Shown here one piece after another: positions 46,816 through 57,233 of a stretch of 64,000 bases of DNA; position 1 is the stretch's first letter, and each line of letters opens with the position of its first letter. The notes under the pieces are model-generated. The model was not told the DNA's origin. It saw nothing but the letters and a program-made list of their open reading frames with translations, and did not search any database. The position numbers and the translations under genes are program-made. Source of the stretch: Polynucleobacter hallstattensis (GTDB lineage: Bacteria > Pseudomonadota > Gammaproteobacteria > Burkholderiales > Burkholderiaceae); NCBI RefSeq assembly GCF_018881835.1, contig NZ_JACVPO010000001.1, positions 868,001 through 932,000 on the forward strand, read 5' to 3'.

Positions 46816-47646
46816 ATGGAATTAAGCGTTGAATTCTTCCCCCCAAAAACACCTGAAGGTGAGAATAAGTTGTATCTCGTGCGCGAGCGTTTTAGTGAAA
46901 TGCTCAAGCCCGCTTTTTATTCTGTGACCTTTGGCGCTGGTGGCTCTACTCAATCTGGCACATTAAAAGTAGTGAGCGATATTCACGCTGCGGGTGCAGC
47001 AGTTGCTCCTCACTTATCTTGTGTTGGTAGTTCACGCGAGAGCGTGCGCGAGATGTTGAAGCAATACCAAGCATTAGGTATCAAGCGTATCGTAGCTTTA
47101 CGTGGCGACTTACCATCTGGCATGGGTCAGTATGGTGAGTTTCATCACGCGAATGAATTGGTTGAATTTATTCGTACCGAAACTGGCGACTGGTTTCACA
47201 TTGATGTAGCTGCATATCCGGAATGCCATCCTCAGGCCAAGTCACCAGCAACTGATGTCGATTTCTTTGTGCAGAAAATGAAGGCTGGAGCAAACTCTGC
47301 AGTCACACAATATTTCTATAACAGCGATGCCTATTTTCGCTTTGTAGATGAGGCATATGAATTGGGTGTTACTCAGCCAGTGATTGCTGGAATCATGCCG
47401 ATCACCAATAGCACTCAGTTGCTACGTTTTTCTGATGCCTGTGGTGCAGAAATACCGCGTTGGATTCGTTTGCGTCTTCAGTCCTATGGCGATGACACTG
47501 CCTCGATTCGTGCGTTTGGTGAAGAGGTAGTTACCGATCTTTGCGACCAGCTTTTAGTAGCAGGTGCACCTGGATTGCATTTCTATTCATTAAATCAGGC
47601 TGACGCCGTTTTAGCCATTGCAGATAATTTAAGTCTTAACAAGTAA
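46816..47646 (+). CDS. metF: Methylenetetrahydrofolate reductase
   Basis: A 276-residue flavoprotein reducing 5,10-methylene-THF to 5-methyl-THF for methionine synthesis. Signatures: SVEFFPPKTPEGENKLY, SVTFGAGGSTQSGTL, ALRGDLPSGMG and AAYPECHPQAKS. It follows ahcY by 55 bp, so it probably shares the SAH-controlled transcript. It overlaps the end of the convergent gene by 11 bp. Confidence 0.95.
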   Translation: MELSVEFFPPKTPEGENKLYLVRERFSEMLKPAFYSVTFGAGGSTQSGTLKVVSDIHAAGAAVAPHLSCVGSSRESVREMLKQYQALGIKRIVALRGDLPSGMGQYGEFHHANELVEFIRTETGDWFHIDVAAYPECHPQAKSPATDVDFFVQKMKAGANSAVTQYFYNSDAYFRFVDEAYELGVTQPVIAGIMPITNSTQLLRFSDACGAEIPRWIRLRLQSYGDDTASIRAFGEEVVTDLCDQLLVAGAPGLHFYSLNQADAVLAIADNLSLNK

Positions 47647-48268
47647 TTACTAAGCCTGACTCAGTCAGCATGGCGTCTAAAGGCTCATCATGTGCTTGAG
47701 CTTGCCACTGCGCATCATCTAACTTTTGCCAATCAAAGCCAATTCCTATACACAGTAGCTTAGGTTTGGCTTTACGCAATTGCGCTAAAGTGCGATCAAA
47801 GTAGCCGCCCCCATAACCTAGTCGCCAATAATGGGTTTGATCGCCTACCCTAGATTGTGACCAACCAACACAGGGAATCAAAATACAGTCTGGAGTAATT
47901 TGAGGTCTGCGGGGGTTATTGGGGTCTGGCTCTGGTACGCCGTGGCGACTTGGAATGAGTAGGTCACCCTCTTCCCAGACATAGAAATCCAAATGTTTAT
48001 CGGGGCGCGCAAATGGGAGTGCTAGCACTTTACTTGCCTTGCTGTCAGCCCAAGTCAATAGAGCGGGTCTAAGGTCAAGCTCATCTTGTATGGGGCAATA
48101 CAAGGCAATGGATTGAATCTGGGCATCATACTTGGCTAGTAATTGGGTAAGGCTGGCCACAATAGCCTCTTGTGTTTTGGCATAGCTTGCGCTGCCCGCA
48201 AACTCTTTTCTTTGGGCTAGCAAGTCCTGCCGTAGTGATTTTGGAGAATTGCCGTGCATATAGACCAT
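47636..48268 (-). CDS. 5-formyltetrahydrofolate cyclo-ligase
   Basis: A 210-residue enzyme recycling 5-formyl-THF to 5,10-methenyl-THF. Family blocks: ALYCPIQDELDLRP, PSRHGVPEPDP and the ATP/folate site RLGYGGGYFDRTLAQLRK. Start taken at ATG 48268 (MVYMHGNSPK) or three codons later; the frame runs on to 48559 but that part is antisense to slt and unrelated. One-carbon context with metF fits. Confidence 0.88.
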   Translation of the reverse strand: MVYMHGNSPKSLRQDLLAQRKEFAGSASYAKTQEAIVASLTQLLAKYDAQIQSIALYCPIQDELDLRPALLTWADSKASKVLALPFARPDKHLDFYVWEEGDLLIPSRHGVPEPDPNNPRRPQITPDCILIPCVGWSQSRVGDQTHYWRLGYGGGYFDRTLAQLRKAKPKLLCIGIGFDWQKLDDAQWQAQAHDEPLDAMLTESGLVITC

Positions 48269-48314
48269 TATCAGGCGAAAATTAAGAGATATAGTAAATC
48301 GATAAGGTAAGACG

Positions 48315-50273
48315 GTGAAAAAGAGGTTTGATCTTTCTGGTGGCTGGCAAAAAATCGTGGGCAGGATTCTATTTCTAGCCCTAGCTGTTTCTGCGCCGAG
48401 CATTTTTGCGGAAAAAGCCAAGAAAACTATTCCCGCTAAAGAAAGTAGGATTGCAGCCTTTGAGATCACTGAAGGTGATCGCACGTTTATTGAGCTGCGC
48501 GAAGCTGCCAAAAGAAATGATGTAGCCCGTTCGCAAACATTGGCTGCCAGTCTCCCCAATTACCCCTATGACGACTACGTGGCTTATTTTCGCATTAAGC
48601 CTCAGCTATTTGATAGTGCTGGTGTTGCGCGCGCCGATAGCAATGCTGACTCTCAGGTGATGGCTTTTCTAAATCAATATCAAGGTACGGCTCTAGCCGA
48701 TCGGATGCGTAATGATTGGTTACTCGTTTTAGGTAAGCGTAAAGATTGGTCGCGCTTTGAAGTCGAATACCCCAAGTTTGCTTTGGATGATGATACGCAG
48801 GTGAAATGCTATTCACTACAGTCGAAATTGGCCCAAGGTGAGAACCCAAGCAAATTAGCGATTGATGCACGCGCAATATTATTGGATCCACGTTATTTTG
48901 GTCAGGCTTGCCAAGAATTGGTACCTGCCTTGGCTGGTGCCGGAGGTATGACGCCGAGCGAAGCAAAAGCGATTGGTCGCGCTGCCAGTGAGATGGGTTT
49001 TGACACAATGTCACGTCGCTTAGGCGGTGAAGATCCTATTGCCGAGATTGTGAAAGCTGCTAAAGCCGACCCTGCAAAAGCATTTAAAGATTTTTCACAA
49101 AATGCATCACGCTATAGCAAGGAGAATCAGGCTGTAGCTTGGGGTGTCATTGGTCAGTTTCTCGCAAAGAAATTAGACCCCAATGCAGATGATGCCTATC
49201 GTTTTCAGCAAGAGCTAGGTTTTAATGAACTACTCTCTACTGAAGGTCAAGAGTGGAAGGTGCGCGCTGGCTTGCGAGCCAAGGATTGGACTCTGGTAAA
49301 AAATGCGATTGAAGGTATGAATCCTGCTGTACGTAGTAAGGATCCCGCCTGGACCTATTGGTATGCACGTGCGTTGAAGGTGGATGGACAAAATGAAAAG
49401 GCACGCGAGAGTCTTGAGCTCGTAGCTGATCAATACAATTTTTATGGACAGCTTGCGCGAGAGGATCTTGGTAAATCAAATCATGTGCCTGCGCGCACTA
49501 AGGTTGGTGATGCAGAAATCGAAGCGATGTCTCAGCGCAAAGGCTTTATCAGGGGCGAGCGTTTCTATGCCATGAATTTACGATTTGAAGGTAATCGTGA
49601 GTGGAACTGGGAGTTGCGCAATATGACCGATAAGCAACTGTTGGCATCTGCTGAGTATGCCAAGCGTATCAGTCTATATGACCGCGTTGTCAATACTGCA
49701 GACCGCACAAAGCAAGAGCATGATTTCAGTTTGCGCTACCCAACACCCTATCGTGATGAGCTATCGCCAATTGCAAAGCAAATTGACTTGAACCTGGCTT
49801 GGACTTATGGATTGATTCGTCAAGAGTCACGTTTCATCATGAATGCCTCCTCTTCGGTAGGTGCTTCAGGGTTGATGCAAGTGATGCCAAACACAGCAAA
49901 GTATGTAGCCAAGAAGATTGGTATGACCTCTTATACCAATGACAAGCTCACCGATACCAATACCAACCTCACCTTAGGTAGTAACTACTTGAATATGGTC
50001 TTAGTAGATCTAGATGGCTCTTGGGTGCTAGCATCTGCAGCTTATAACGCTGGCCCATCGCGCTCTAAAACTTGGCGGGAAAAGCTCACTAGCCCAACAG
50101 AGGGTGCAATTTTTGCAGAAACCATCCCGTTCAATGAGACACGCACTTACGTAAAAAATGTTTTAGCGAACGCCACGTACTATTCATCGGTAATGTATGG
50201 ACAGACACAATCTTTAAAGCAGCGTTTAGGGGTGATCACTCCTAAGGCGGCAAACGCCTCTGAGCTGCCCTAG
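48315..50273 (+). CDS. slt: Soluble lytic murein transglycosylase
   Basis: A 652-residue periplasmic enzyme cutting glycan strands to anhydro-muropeptides, the substrates of AmpG. GTG start with AAGGTAAGA in front. Signal sequence at residues about 15-34, a long alpha-superhelical U/L domain, then the SLT domain: LIRQESRFIMNASSSVGASG (catalytic Glu), LMQVMPNTAKYV and SAAYNAGPSR. Confidence 0.9.
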   Translation: MKKRFDLSGGWQKIVGRILFLALAVSAPSIFAEKAKKTIPAKESRIAAFEITEGDRTFIELREAAKRNDVARSQTLAASLPNYPYDDYVAYFRIKPQLFDSAGVARADSNADSQVMAFLNQYQGTALADRMRNDWLLVLGKRKDWSRFEVEYPKFALDDDTQVKCYSLQSKLAQGENPSKLAIDARAILLDPRYFGQACQELVPALAGAGGMTPSEAKAIGRAASEMGFDTMSRRLGGEDPIAEIVKAAKADPAKAFKDFSQNASRYSKENQAVAWGVIGQFLAKKLDPNADDAYRFQQELGFNELLSTEGQEWKVRAGLRAKDWTLVKNAIEGMNPAVRSKDPAWTYWYARALKVDGQNEKARESLELVADQYNFYGQLAREDLGKSNHVPARTKVGDAEIEAMSQRKGFIRGERFYAMNLRFEGNREWNWELRNMTDKQLLASAEYAKRISLYDRVVNTADRTKQEHDFSLRYPTPYRDELSPIAKQIDLNLAWTYGLIRQESRFIMNASSSVGASGLMQVMPNTAKYVAKKIGMTSYTNDKLTDTNTNLTLGSNYLNMVLVDLDGSWVLASAAYNAGPSRSKTWREKLTSPTEGAIFAETIPFNETRTYVKNVLANATYYSSVMYGQTQSLKQRLGVITPKAANASELP

Positions 50274-50296
50274 TAATTTAACGAAATGGGATTTTT

Positions 50297-51205
50297 ATGA
50301 AATATGACATTCTGCTAATTGGCGGTAACGGTTTTGTAGGCAGAGTCTTGTCTGCCCAATTACAGGCAGAGGGCTATTCCGTTTTGCTGCCCACTAGGCA
50401 CTTAGCATCCGCACGTGAATTGCGCATGTTGCCAAAGATACATTTAGAAGATGCTGATGTGCATGAGTTTGATTCTTTGCAAGAGCTTTGCTCACGCATT
50501 AAACCTGGTGGTGCAGTAATTAATTTGGTTGGCGTTCTGCATGACAAGCCCGCTCAGCCTTACGGAAAAGTATTTGAAGCAGCTCATGTGGAGCTCCCTA
50601 AAAATATTATGACCGCCATGCAGTTACATGGCCTCAAGCGCTACCTGCACATGAGTGCATTGGGCGCGGATTCTCATGGCCCATCAATGTATCAGCGTAG
50701 TAAGGGCGACGGAGAGGCTGCAGTAAAGGCTAGCAATCTCGACTGGACTATTTTTAGACCTTCAGTCATTTTTGGTGCACACGATCAATTTATTAACTTG
50801 TTTGCCAAGTTAACGAAATTATTTCCAGTGATGCCTTTGGCAAACTCAGAAGCGCAGTTTCAGCCAGTGAGCGTGGATGATGTGGCTACTGCATTTACAA
50901 GGTCTTTAAAAATGCCACCGACGATTCATCAGTCTTATGATTTAGTGGGGCCTACGGTCTACACCATGAAAGAGATTGTGGAATTTGCGGCGCGCAAAGT
51001 CGATACAAAATGCGCGATCATTCCCGTGCCCGATTTTGTTGGTTACCTCCAGGCTTTGGCTTTTGAGTTCCTACCTGTCCCAACGTTAATGTCGCGCGAC
51101 AATATTGCCTCAATGCAGGTACCCAATATCCTGCCACTGAATGGTGTGGATGCCCTGAGTAAAGTATTTGGTATCAGTCGTCGCACACTAGAAGGCATGA
51201 AATAA
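50297..51205 (+). CDS. NAD(P)-binding epimerase-like protein (complex I NDUFA9 type)
   Basis: A 302-residue Rossmann-fold protein: nucleotide site [17 protein letters not shown], then [30 protein letters not shown] (with Y-x3-K variant YQRSKG) and [10 protein letters not shown]. This matches the short-chain 'NAD-dependent epimerase, complex I NDUFA9 family' of Burkholderiales. Enzymatic activity is not established. It lies 23 bp after slt and four bases before cca. Confidence 0.8.
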   Translation: MKYDILLIGGNGFVGRVLSAQLQAEGYSVLLPTRHLASARELRMLPKIHLEDADVHEFDSLQELCSRIKPGGAVINLVGVLHDKPAQPYGKVFEAAHVELPKNIMTAMQLHGLKRYLHMSALGADSHGPSMYQRSKGDGEAAVKASNLDWTIFRPSVIFGAHDQFINLFAKLTKLFPVMPLANSEAQFQPVSVDDVATAFTRSLKMPPTIHQSYDLVGPTVYTMKEIVEFAARKVDTKCAIIPVPDFVGYLQALAFEFLPVPTLMSRDNIASMQVPNILPLNGVDALSKVFGISRRTLEGMK

Positions 51206-51209
51206 GTCG

Positions 51210-52349
51210 ATGAAGATCTATGCAGTCGGTGGCGCTATTCGGGATACCCTCATGGGTTTGCCGGTGCACGACATTGATTACGTGGTGGTCGGTTCTAGTG
51301 TAGAAGAGATGATTGCTCAGGGCTATCGTCCAGTGGGTAAAGAATTCCCCGTCTTTCTGCATCCACAGACTCAAGCTGAATATGCCTTGGCTCGTACGGA
51401 GCGTAAGACGGGTAAGGGTTACAAAGGCTTTCTGTTTTATGCCGACCCGACCGTCACACTAGAGCAAGACTTAGAGCGTCGCGATCTGACGATTAATGCA
51501 ATGGCCCAAGAGGTAGGGGTTGATGGCAAATGGGTGGGACCTATTCTGGACCCCTACAACGGCCAGAACGATTTGGCATCAAAAATTTTCCGCCATGTTT
51601 CTGATGCGTTTGCAGAGGATCCCTTGCGACTATTGCGTATCGCGCGTTTTGCAGCTCGCTTCCCGGAATTCACGATCGCGCCAGAAACCATGGATGCTTT
51701 GCAGGCTATTGTTCGATCCAATGAATTGTCAGCACTCTCAGCCGAAAGAATTTGGCAGGAGTTAGCTAGAGGCTTTGCTGCTAGTAAGCCAATGCGAATG
51801 TTCCAAGTCTTGCTAGATGCAGGCGCAGCTAAAGTGCTGCTGCCTTCCAAGCTGGCAACTAATTTAGCCCAAGAAGAATTTCGCGATCAGCTCATTGCAC
51901 ATTTACATGTAGCAGATAACCGCCTTGAAGATCGCTGCGCTATCACTCTCATGAATTTGTCTGCTAGTGAAATTCGGTCATGGGCAGCGTGCGTCAAAAT
52001 GCCAAATGAGGTGCGTGACTTCAGTGAAATATTTAGTGAGCTCAATGCCTTAATTGAGAATGGTGCAATCGCTAAAAATGGTGAAGTTCAGCCTGCTGAT
52101 CTACTGGCTTGGTTTAATCGTGCAGATGTTTGGCGTAAGCCTGATCGTGGTCAGGTTTTACTGGATTTAGCTAAATGCATCGGCTTGAATGCCGACACTT
52201 TAATTTTGGCAATGCAAAACACTCAAGTACTCAACACGGCTGAAATTATTGAAGGTATTCCTGCAGAAGAGCGATCCAATGGTGAAAGTATTCGCAGTGC
52301 AGTCGATGCCGCCAGACTTTCGGCCATTACTGCAGCATTCACTATCTGA
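51210..52349 (+). CDS. cca: CCA tRNA nucleotidyltransferase, lacking the HD motif
   Basis: A 379-residue enzyme adding or repairing the 3' CCA of tRNAs. N-terminal catalytic domain: [21 protein letters not shown] (metal aspartates), [24 protein letters not shown]. The C-terminal part ends short of E. coli Cca (412 residues). The stretch that aligns with the E. coli HD site (AALCHDLGKG) reads [10 protein letters not shown] here, without His-Asp, and the following segment is deleted; [13 protein letters not shown] then resumes the alignment. The phosphohydrolase activity is probably lost while CCA addition is kept. Confidence 0.9.
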   Translation: MKIYAVGGAIRDTLMGLPVHDIDYVVVGSSVEEMIAQGYRPVGKEFPVFLHPQTQAEYALARTERKTGKGYKGFLFYADPTVTLEQDLERRDLTINAMAQEVGVDGKWVGPILDPYNGQNDLASKIFRHVSDAFAEDPLRLLRIARFAARFPEFTIAPETMDALQAIVRSNELSALSAERIWQELARGFAASKPMRMFQVLLDAGAAKVLLPSKLATNLAQEEFRDQLIAHLHVADNRLEDRCAITLMNLSASEIRSWAACVKMPNEVRDFSEIFSELNALIENGAIAKNGEVQPADLLAWFNRADVWRKPDRGQVLLDLAKCIGLNADTLILAMQNTQVLNTAEIIEGIPAEERSNGESIRSAVDAARLSAITAAFTI

Positions 52350-52354
52350 TCAAC

Positions 52355-53542
52355 TTAAAGTCGGTTTCTGCCTCGAAGTCCAGGTAAGTCTTCTAATGCA
52401 TGGTCTGGCAATATGTCAGATAGTTTCTTTGAGAATGCGAAGACCTTAAAGAGCTCACCCATCTCCGCCTCAGACAACAGTTTTTGCAGAGAGTTTGAAA
52501 TGGGTAAAAAAGTTTCTGGATTGCTAGGGTCGCCAATCTCTAATGCGATATCGCCAATACCCGCATCAAGTAAGTAACTTGCTTGATTGCTGAGATAGAC
52601 ATCATCAACTTCTTCCTCTAGCGCACTACGCGCAATTTGTGACCACTCCACGTGGGTAGTCACATCACATAGTCCTGGAAAATAAAACGGATCTTGGATC
52701 GCATGATGGCGATGGTGTGCCATGAGTGTGCCTTCTAGGCGCTGTGCGTGATAGTACTCACGCTCTGGAAACCCGTAATCAAATGTGAGGAAGAGGCCAG
52801 TATCGAGATGATTAGCTACTTGGCGCATCCAAGCATTTGCTGGTGCATGTAGCTCTGTGACATAGCCTTCAGAAAAACTTCCATTTATTAATACCTCTGG
52901 AAGTAGGGCTTGTTCAACGGGCCCTCCTATTGACCAAGTAAGTTTGTCATCAACAAGGCAAACGCCTTGCCAATACCAGAAGCCATTTTGAAAAATGATG
53001 GCATCACAAGGAATGGCATCAATGACTTCGTTGGCCAAAATAATGCCTTTGAAGTTGCTGGGCAAGGAGCTGAGCCATCGGCATTGAGTGGGTAAATTGA
53101 GTTCCTTAGAGAGATGTTGAAGTCGCTCCTCTTGCCTTTGAGAAAGGTCTGGAGAGATCTCGATGATGTCGTAGTGATCCAAGGTGAAATCAAGCTCGTG
53201 CAGTCGGCTAAGAATAGATTGGGCTAACTTGCCGGTACCGGCACCAAACTCCAGAATCTGGGTGGGGAGTCCTTGAGTCTGAAGACCCTTCAGAATAGGC
53301 AGAAGGGTCTCCAAAATGGCAGCGCCAAATAAGGGGGAAAGCTCGGGTGCGGTTGTGAAATCGCCGCCAGCACCTAATTTATGGGCTCCAGCACTGTAAT
53401 AACCCATTCCTGGCTCATAGAGAGCCATTTCCATATATCTTGAAAAGGGTATCCAGCCGCCGTTTGAGGCGATTTCTGCCATTATTCTTTGTCTAAGAAG
53501 TTCGGTATGAGCCGTTTCAAGGCTGGTCAAGGTAATATCCAT
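52355..53542 (-). CDS. MidA/NDUFAF7-type SAM-dependent methyltransferase
   Basis: A 395-residue class I methyltransferase of the MidA family: PFSRYMEMALYEPGMGYYSA, DFTTAPELSPLFGA, then ILEFGAGTGKLAQSIL (SAM site) and DYGFPEREYYHAQR. The mitochondrial relatives methylate an arginine of complex I; in bacteria the target is unproven. It is convergent with cca and divergent from the SDR gene. Confidence 0.85.
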   Translation of the reverse strand: MDITLTSLETAHTELLRQRIMAEIASNGGWIPFSRYMEMALYEPGMGYYSAGAHKLGAGGDFTTAPELSPLFGAAILETLLPILKGLQTQGLPTQILEFGAGTGKLAQSILSRLHELDFTLDHYDIIEISPDLSQRQEERLQHLSKELNLPTQCRWLSSLPSNFKGIILANEVIDAIPCDAIIFQNGFWYWQGVCLVDDKLTWSIGGPVEQALLPEVLINGSFSEGYVTELHAPANAWMRQVANHLDTGLFLTFDYGFPEREYYHAQRLEGTLMAHHRHHAIQDPFYFPGLCDVTTHVEWSQIARSALEEEVDDVYLSNQASYLLDAGIGDIALEIGDPSNPETFLPISNSLQKLLSEAEMGELFKVFAFSKKLSDILPDHALEDLPGLRGRNRL

Positions 53543-53572
53543 AGCTCGCTAGTCTAAGAGAATTTAGGTAAC

Positions 53573-54388
53573 TTGAGTTCAAACCCACAACCCCAAGAAA
53601 ATAAAGCGGTTTTAGTGACCGGCGCTGCTAAGCGCCTTGGTCGAGAAATTGCCTTAGAGTTTGCTCGTCAAGGCTGGGATGTGGCGGTTCACTATGGCCG
53701 GTCGGAATCCGAGGCTCAAGCTACCGTTACTGAAATCCAAAAGTTAGGGCGTAAGGTCGTAGCATTTAAGGCTGATCTTGCCAATGAGGCGGAAATCCAT
53801 TTCCTATTTACGAGGGTACTTGCTGATTTCAGTAACTTGCAATGTCTAGTTAATAGCGCTTCCATCTTTGAGTACGATCGTGCTAATTCGGATTTTCCGC
53901 TCAGTAGCAAGACTTTACAAGAACATATGCAGGTCAATTTAGCTGCGCCCATCTTGTTATCTCAATTCATGTTTGAATATCAAAAGAGCCAGTCAAAGAA
54001 AGTAAGCGAGGGTGATTTATCAATCCCTTCGGTGATCCAGCTACTTGATCAAAAATTAATTAATCTCAATCCAGATTATTTGTCTTACACATTATCGAAG
54101 GCTGCACTCCTCACTTCGGTTGAGGTCTTGGCGGTAGATTTTGCTCCGCACTTACGAGTAATTGGTTTGGCCCCCGGTATTACGCTGACCTCAGGCGATC
54201 AAACCGAAGCTGGTTTTACTAAAGCACATCAGATGACGCCACTAGGAAAGTCATCAACACCCAGTGATATTGCAAAAGCAGCCGTATTTTTAGCTGGCTC
54301 GAATGCGATCACGGGCACAACCTTATATGTGGACGGCGGACAACATCTCTTACCATCATCACGCGATGTGATGTTTAAAACACATTAA
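53573..54388 (+). CDS. SDR-family pteridine reductase-like protein
   Basis: A 271-residue short-chain dehydrogenase. Cofactor loop VTGAAKRLGREIALEFA (the TGAAKRLG form is typical of pteridine reductases and FolM), NSASIFEYD, catalytic YTLSK and VDGGQHL near the end. The start is TTG 53573 with TTTAGG in front. Its place beside folB supports a role in reducing dihydropterins or folates; assignment as FolM/PTR1-like is inference. Confidence 0.8.
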   Translation: MSSNPQPQENKAVLVTGAAKRLGREIALEFARQGWDVAVHYGRSESEAQATVTEIQKLGRKVVAFKADLANEAEIHFLFTRVLADFSNLQCLVNSASIFEYDRANSDFPLSSKTLQEHMQVNLAAPILLSQFMFEYQKSQSKKVSEGDLSIPSVIQLLDQKLINLNPDYLSYTLSKAALLTSVEVLAVDFAPHLRVIGLAPGITLTSGDQTEAGFTKAHQMTPLGKSSTPSDIAKAAVFLAGSNAITGTTLYVDGGQHLLPSSRDVMFKTH

Positions 54389-54443
54389 GAATTTAATACA
54401 GAATAAAAAAATAGTTAATAAAGAAAGAGTTAATACACAATTT

Positions 54444-54839
54444 ATGAACACCATTCTTTCTAACCCAGCACTTGCTGATTGTCGCCGCTTATTTTTGCGC
54501 GACTATGAAATCTATATCAATATTGGTGTTCATGATTTTGAGAAAAAGGCTGAACAGCGCGTTATTTTGAATGTCGATTTATACATTCCGCTTGGCATGA
54601 ATAGCCCCACTAAAGACTTATTGGAAGAGGTGGTGGATTACGATTTCATGCGTGAGACCATTAAGGCACGCTCCTCCCAGGGCCATATCCATTTACAGGA
54701 AACGTTTTGTGATGATATTGTGACTGCAATGCTATTGCACCCCAAGGTCATTGCTGCTCGCGTCAGTACAGCTAAGCCCGATGTCTATCCTGATTGCCAC
54801 TCCGTTGGTGTTGAGGTGTTTCGGCTAAAGCAGGCTTAA
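54444..54839 (+). CDS. folB: Dihydroneopterin aldolase
   Basis: A 131-residue FolB-family protein of folate synthesis: [20 protein letters not shown] at the start, then [14 protein letters not shown], the conserved [10 protein letters not shown] and [20 protein letters not shown]. Small, tunnelling-fold, probably an octamer. It lies 55 bp behind the pteridine reductase-like gene. Confidence 0.85.
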   Translation: MNTILSNPALADCRRLFLRDYEIYINIGVHDFEKKAEQRVILNVDLYIPLGMNSPTKDLLEEVVDYDFMRETIKARSSQGHIHLQETFCDDIVTAMLLHPKVIAARVSTAKPDVYPDCHSVGVEVFRLKQA

Positions 54840-54867
54840 AGAAACTCCAGAAAAGAATTTAGTAGCT

Positions 54868-55776
54868 ATGAGTGATATCCGTAAAGTCGTCTTAGAAGAA
54901 AACAAGCTTGAGAAAAAGCTATGCCGTTTAGTTGGGCAAGCGATTGGTGACTTTGGCATGATCGAAGATGGCGATAAAGTGATGGTGTGTTTATCGGGCG
55001 GAAAAGATAGTTATGCCATGCTCGATATTCTATTGAAATTGCGCGAGCGTGCCCCAATTCATTTTGAAATTGTTGCTGTCAACTTAGATCAAAAGCAACC
55101 AGGATTTCCGGCGGAGATTTTGCCGAACTATTTAAAAGTTTTAGGTGTCGAGTATCACATTGAAAATCAAGATACCTATAGCATCGTCAAGCGTGTAATT
55201 CCAGAAGGAAAAACTACTTGTGGGCTTTGCTCTCGATTACGTCGTGGCATTTTGTATCGTGTAGCAGATGAGTTAGGAGCTACTAAGATTGCCTTGGGCC
55301 ACCATCGTGATGACATCTTGGAGACATTAATGCTCAATATGTTCTTTGCTGGCAAGCTTAAAGGCATGCCACCGAAGTTGCGATCTGATGATGGTAAGCA
55401 CATTGTCATTCGCCCTCTAGCTTACGTTCCTGAAAAGCTACTTGAGCGTTATGCGGTAGATATGAACTTCCCGATTATTCCGTGTAATCTGTGTGGTAGT
55501 CAGCCCAATTTGCAGCGTGGCGCCATGAAAGAGATGTTGCGCGATTGGGAGAAAAAACATCCTGGACGTGTCGAGAATCTCTTTCGCGCGATGCACCACA
55601 TCGTGCCATCCCATTTAATGGATGGTGAGGCCTTTGATTTTAAGAATCTGGAGATTTCTACAGAACTATCGGGTATTGCCGCAAGATCCGCTGGCGATAA
55701 GGCAATTGATGAGACAGAAATCGATGAAATAGCCTGTGGAACGCTTATTCAGGGGTCTTATAATCTCTCTCTATGA
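54868..55776 (+). CDS. ttcA: tRNA 2-thiocytidine synthase TtcA
   Basis: A 302-residue PP-loop ATPase thiolating C32 of some tRNAs. PP-loop [13 protein letters not shown] (residues about 42-54); cluster or catalytic cysteines in [13 protein letters not shown] and [24 protein letters not shown]. Its stop overlaps the glmU start (ATGA). Confidence 0.94.
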   Translation: MSDIRKVVLEENKLEKKLCRLVGQAIGDFGMIEDGDKVMVCLSGGKDSYAMLDILLKLRERAPIHFEIVAVNLDQKQPGFPAEILPNYLKVLGVEYHIENQDTYSIVKRVIPEGKTTCGLCSRLRRGILYRVADELGATKIALGHHRDDILETLMLNMFFAGKLKGMPPKLRSDDGKHIVIRPLAYVPEKLLERYAVDMNFPIIPCNLCGSQPNLQRGAMKEMLRDWEKKHPGRVENLFRAMHHIVPSHLMDGEAFDFKNLEISTELSGIAARSAGDKAIDETEIDEIACGTLIQGSYNLSL

Positions 55777-57233
55777 ACATCGTTATTTTGGCTGCTGGGC
55801 AGGGAAAGCGGATGAAGTCCGCCTTACCCAAGGTTCTTCAAACCTTGGCTGGGAAACCCCTTCTCCAACATGTTTTGAATACGGCTTTAGACCTACAAGG
55901 TAAAAGCGCTAAAACTGGCCCCATTGTTGTTGTTGGGTATGGCGCTGCAGATGTTAAAGAATTTCTTCAGATCACGAGTGAGCAAGATTCTCGCTATGGC
56001 AAAGTAACTACTGTATTGCAGGCTGAGCAAAAAGGAACGGGTCACGCTTTATTGCAAGCCTTGCCTAAACTAGATGTGAATGAGCCTACTTTAGTTCTGT
56101 ATGGCGATGTCCCCCTATTAAGCAAGAAGACGCTCTCTAAATTAGTCAAATTGGCTGATGGTGTCCATGGTCAAGATTCTGCATTAGCACTTCTAACTCA
56201 AAACCTCAACAATCCAACAGGTTATGGTCGCATCGTGCGCGACATTGATGGGTCAATAAAAGAGATTGTTGAAGAAAAAGATGCATCGCCTGAGCAAAAG
56301 CGTATTACAGAAATCAATACCGGCATCATGGTGCTGCCAACTAACTCACTCAAGAAATGGTTAAAGTCTTTACGCGCAAGCAATGCCCAGGGCGAATACT
56401 ATTTAACTGATGTGATTGCAATGGCTGTCAACGATGGCGTACCTATTCGCACTACGCAAGCTGATGCCGAATATGAGACTGTTGGTGTGAATAGTCGCGA
56501 TCAGTTGGCTGCATTAGAGCGAGTGCATCAACTCAATCAAGCACATGTATTAATGGATGCTGGTGTTTCTTTAGCTGATCCGGCGCGGATTGATATTCGT
56601 GGAACTCTAGAGTGCGGCACGGATGTCTTTATTGATGTCGGTTGTGTATTCGAGGGTTGCGTCACTTTGGCTGCGGGTACAACAGTGGGTCCGTACTGCA
56701 TTATTCGCAATAGCGTGATTGGAAAGAACGTCACGATCCATCCCTATAGCCATATTGATGGTGCACAGGTTGGGGCAAATTCACTAATCGGACCTTATGC
56801 GCGTTTGCGTCCTGGCGCAGATTTATCTCACGATGTACATATTGGCAACTTTGTCGAAGTCAAGAACAGTAAGATCGCTGCAAACAGTAAAGCGAATCAC
56901 TTGGCTTATGTGGGTGACTCCATCGTGGGCTCTAGAGTCAATATCGGCGCAGGTACGATTACTTGCAACTACGATGGCGTGAATAAACACCAAACCATTA
57001 TTGAGGACGATGTTTTCATTGGCTCAGATACCCAGCTAGTTGCCCCAGTGCGTGTTGGTCGTGGCGCCACTTTGGGTGCGGGAACAACCCTCACTAAAGA
57101 TGCACCTCCCAATCAGTTGACCGTATCACGAGCTAAGCAAATCTCTTTACAGTGGCAGCGCCCAGTAAAGAAAGAAAAGAAAGTAGTTGCCAAGAAGGTA
57201 GCCACCAAAAAATCCGTGAAGGCTAAAAAATAA
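55773..57233 (+). CDS. glmU: Bifunctional UDP-GlcNAc pyrophosphorylase / GlcN-1-P acetyltransferase
   Basis: A 486-residue enzyme making UDP-GlcNAc. N-terminal uridylyltransferase: [36 protein letters not shown]. The C-terminal left-handed beta-helix acetyltransferase has hexapeptide repeats and GNFVEVKNS, then [17 protein letters not shown]. The tail adds about 20 Lys/Val/Ala residues ([20 protein letters not shown]), unlike the usual end at about 456, suggesting a nucleic-acid or membrane contact. It shares one base with glmS (TAATG). Confidence 0.95.
   Translation: MNIVILAAGQGKRMKSALPKVLQTLAGKPLLQHVLNTALDLQGKSAKTGPIVVVGYGAADVKEFLQITSEQDSRYGKVTTVLQAEQKGTGHALLQALPKLDVNEPTLVLYGDVPLLSKKTLSKLVKLADGVHGQDSALALLTQNLNNPTGYGRIVRDIDGSIKEIVEEKDASPEQKRITEINTGIMVLPTNSLKKWLKSLRASNAQGEYYLTDVIAMAVNDGVPIRTTQADAEYETVGVNSRDQLAALERVHQLNQAHVLMDAGVSLADPARIDIRGTLECGTDVFIDVGCVFEGCVTLAAGTTVGPYCIIRNSVIGKNVTIHPYSHIDGAQVGANSLIGPYARLRPGADLSHDVHIGNFVEVKNSKIAANSKANHLAYVGDSIVGSRVNIGAGTITCNYDGVNKHQTIIEDDVFIGSDTQLVAPVRVGRGATLGAGTTLTKDAPPNQLTVSRAKQISLQWQRPVKKEKKVVAKKVATKKSVKAKK

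Noticed and set aside
48269..48559. N-terminal extension of the 5-formyl-THF cyclo-ligase
   Set aside because: It is antisense to slt and has no family similarity.
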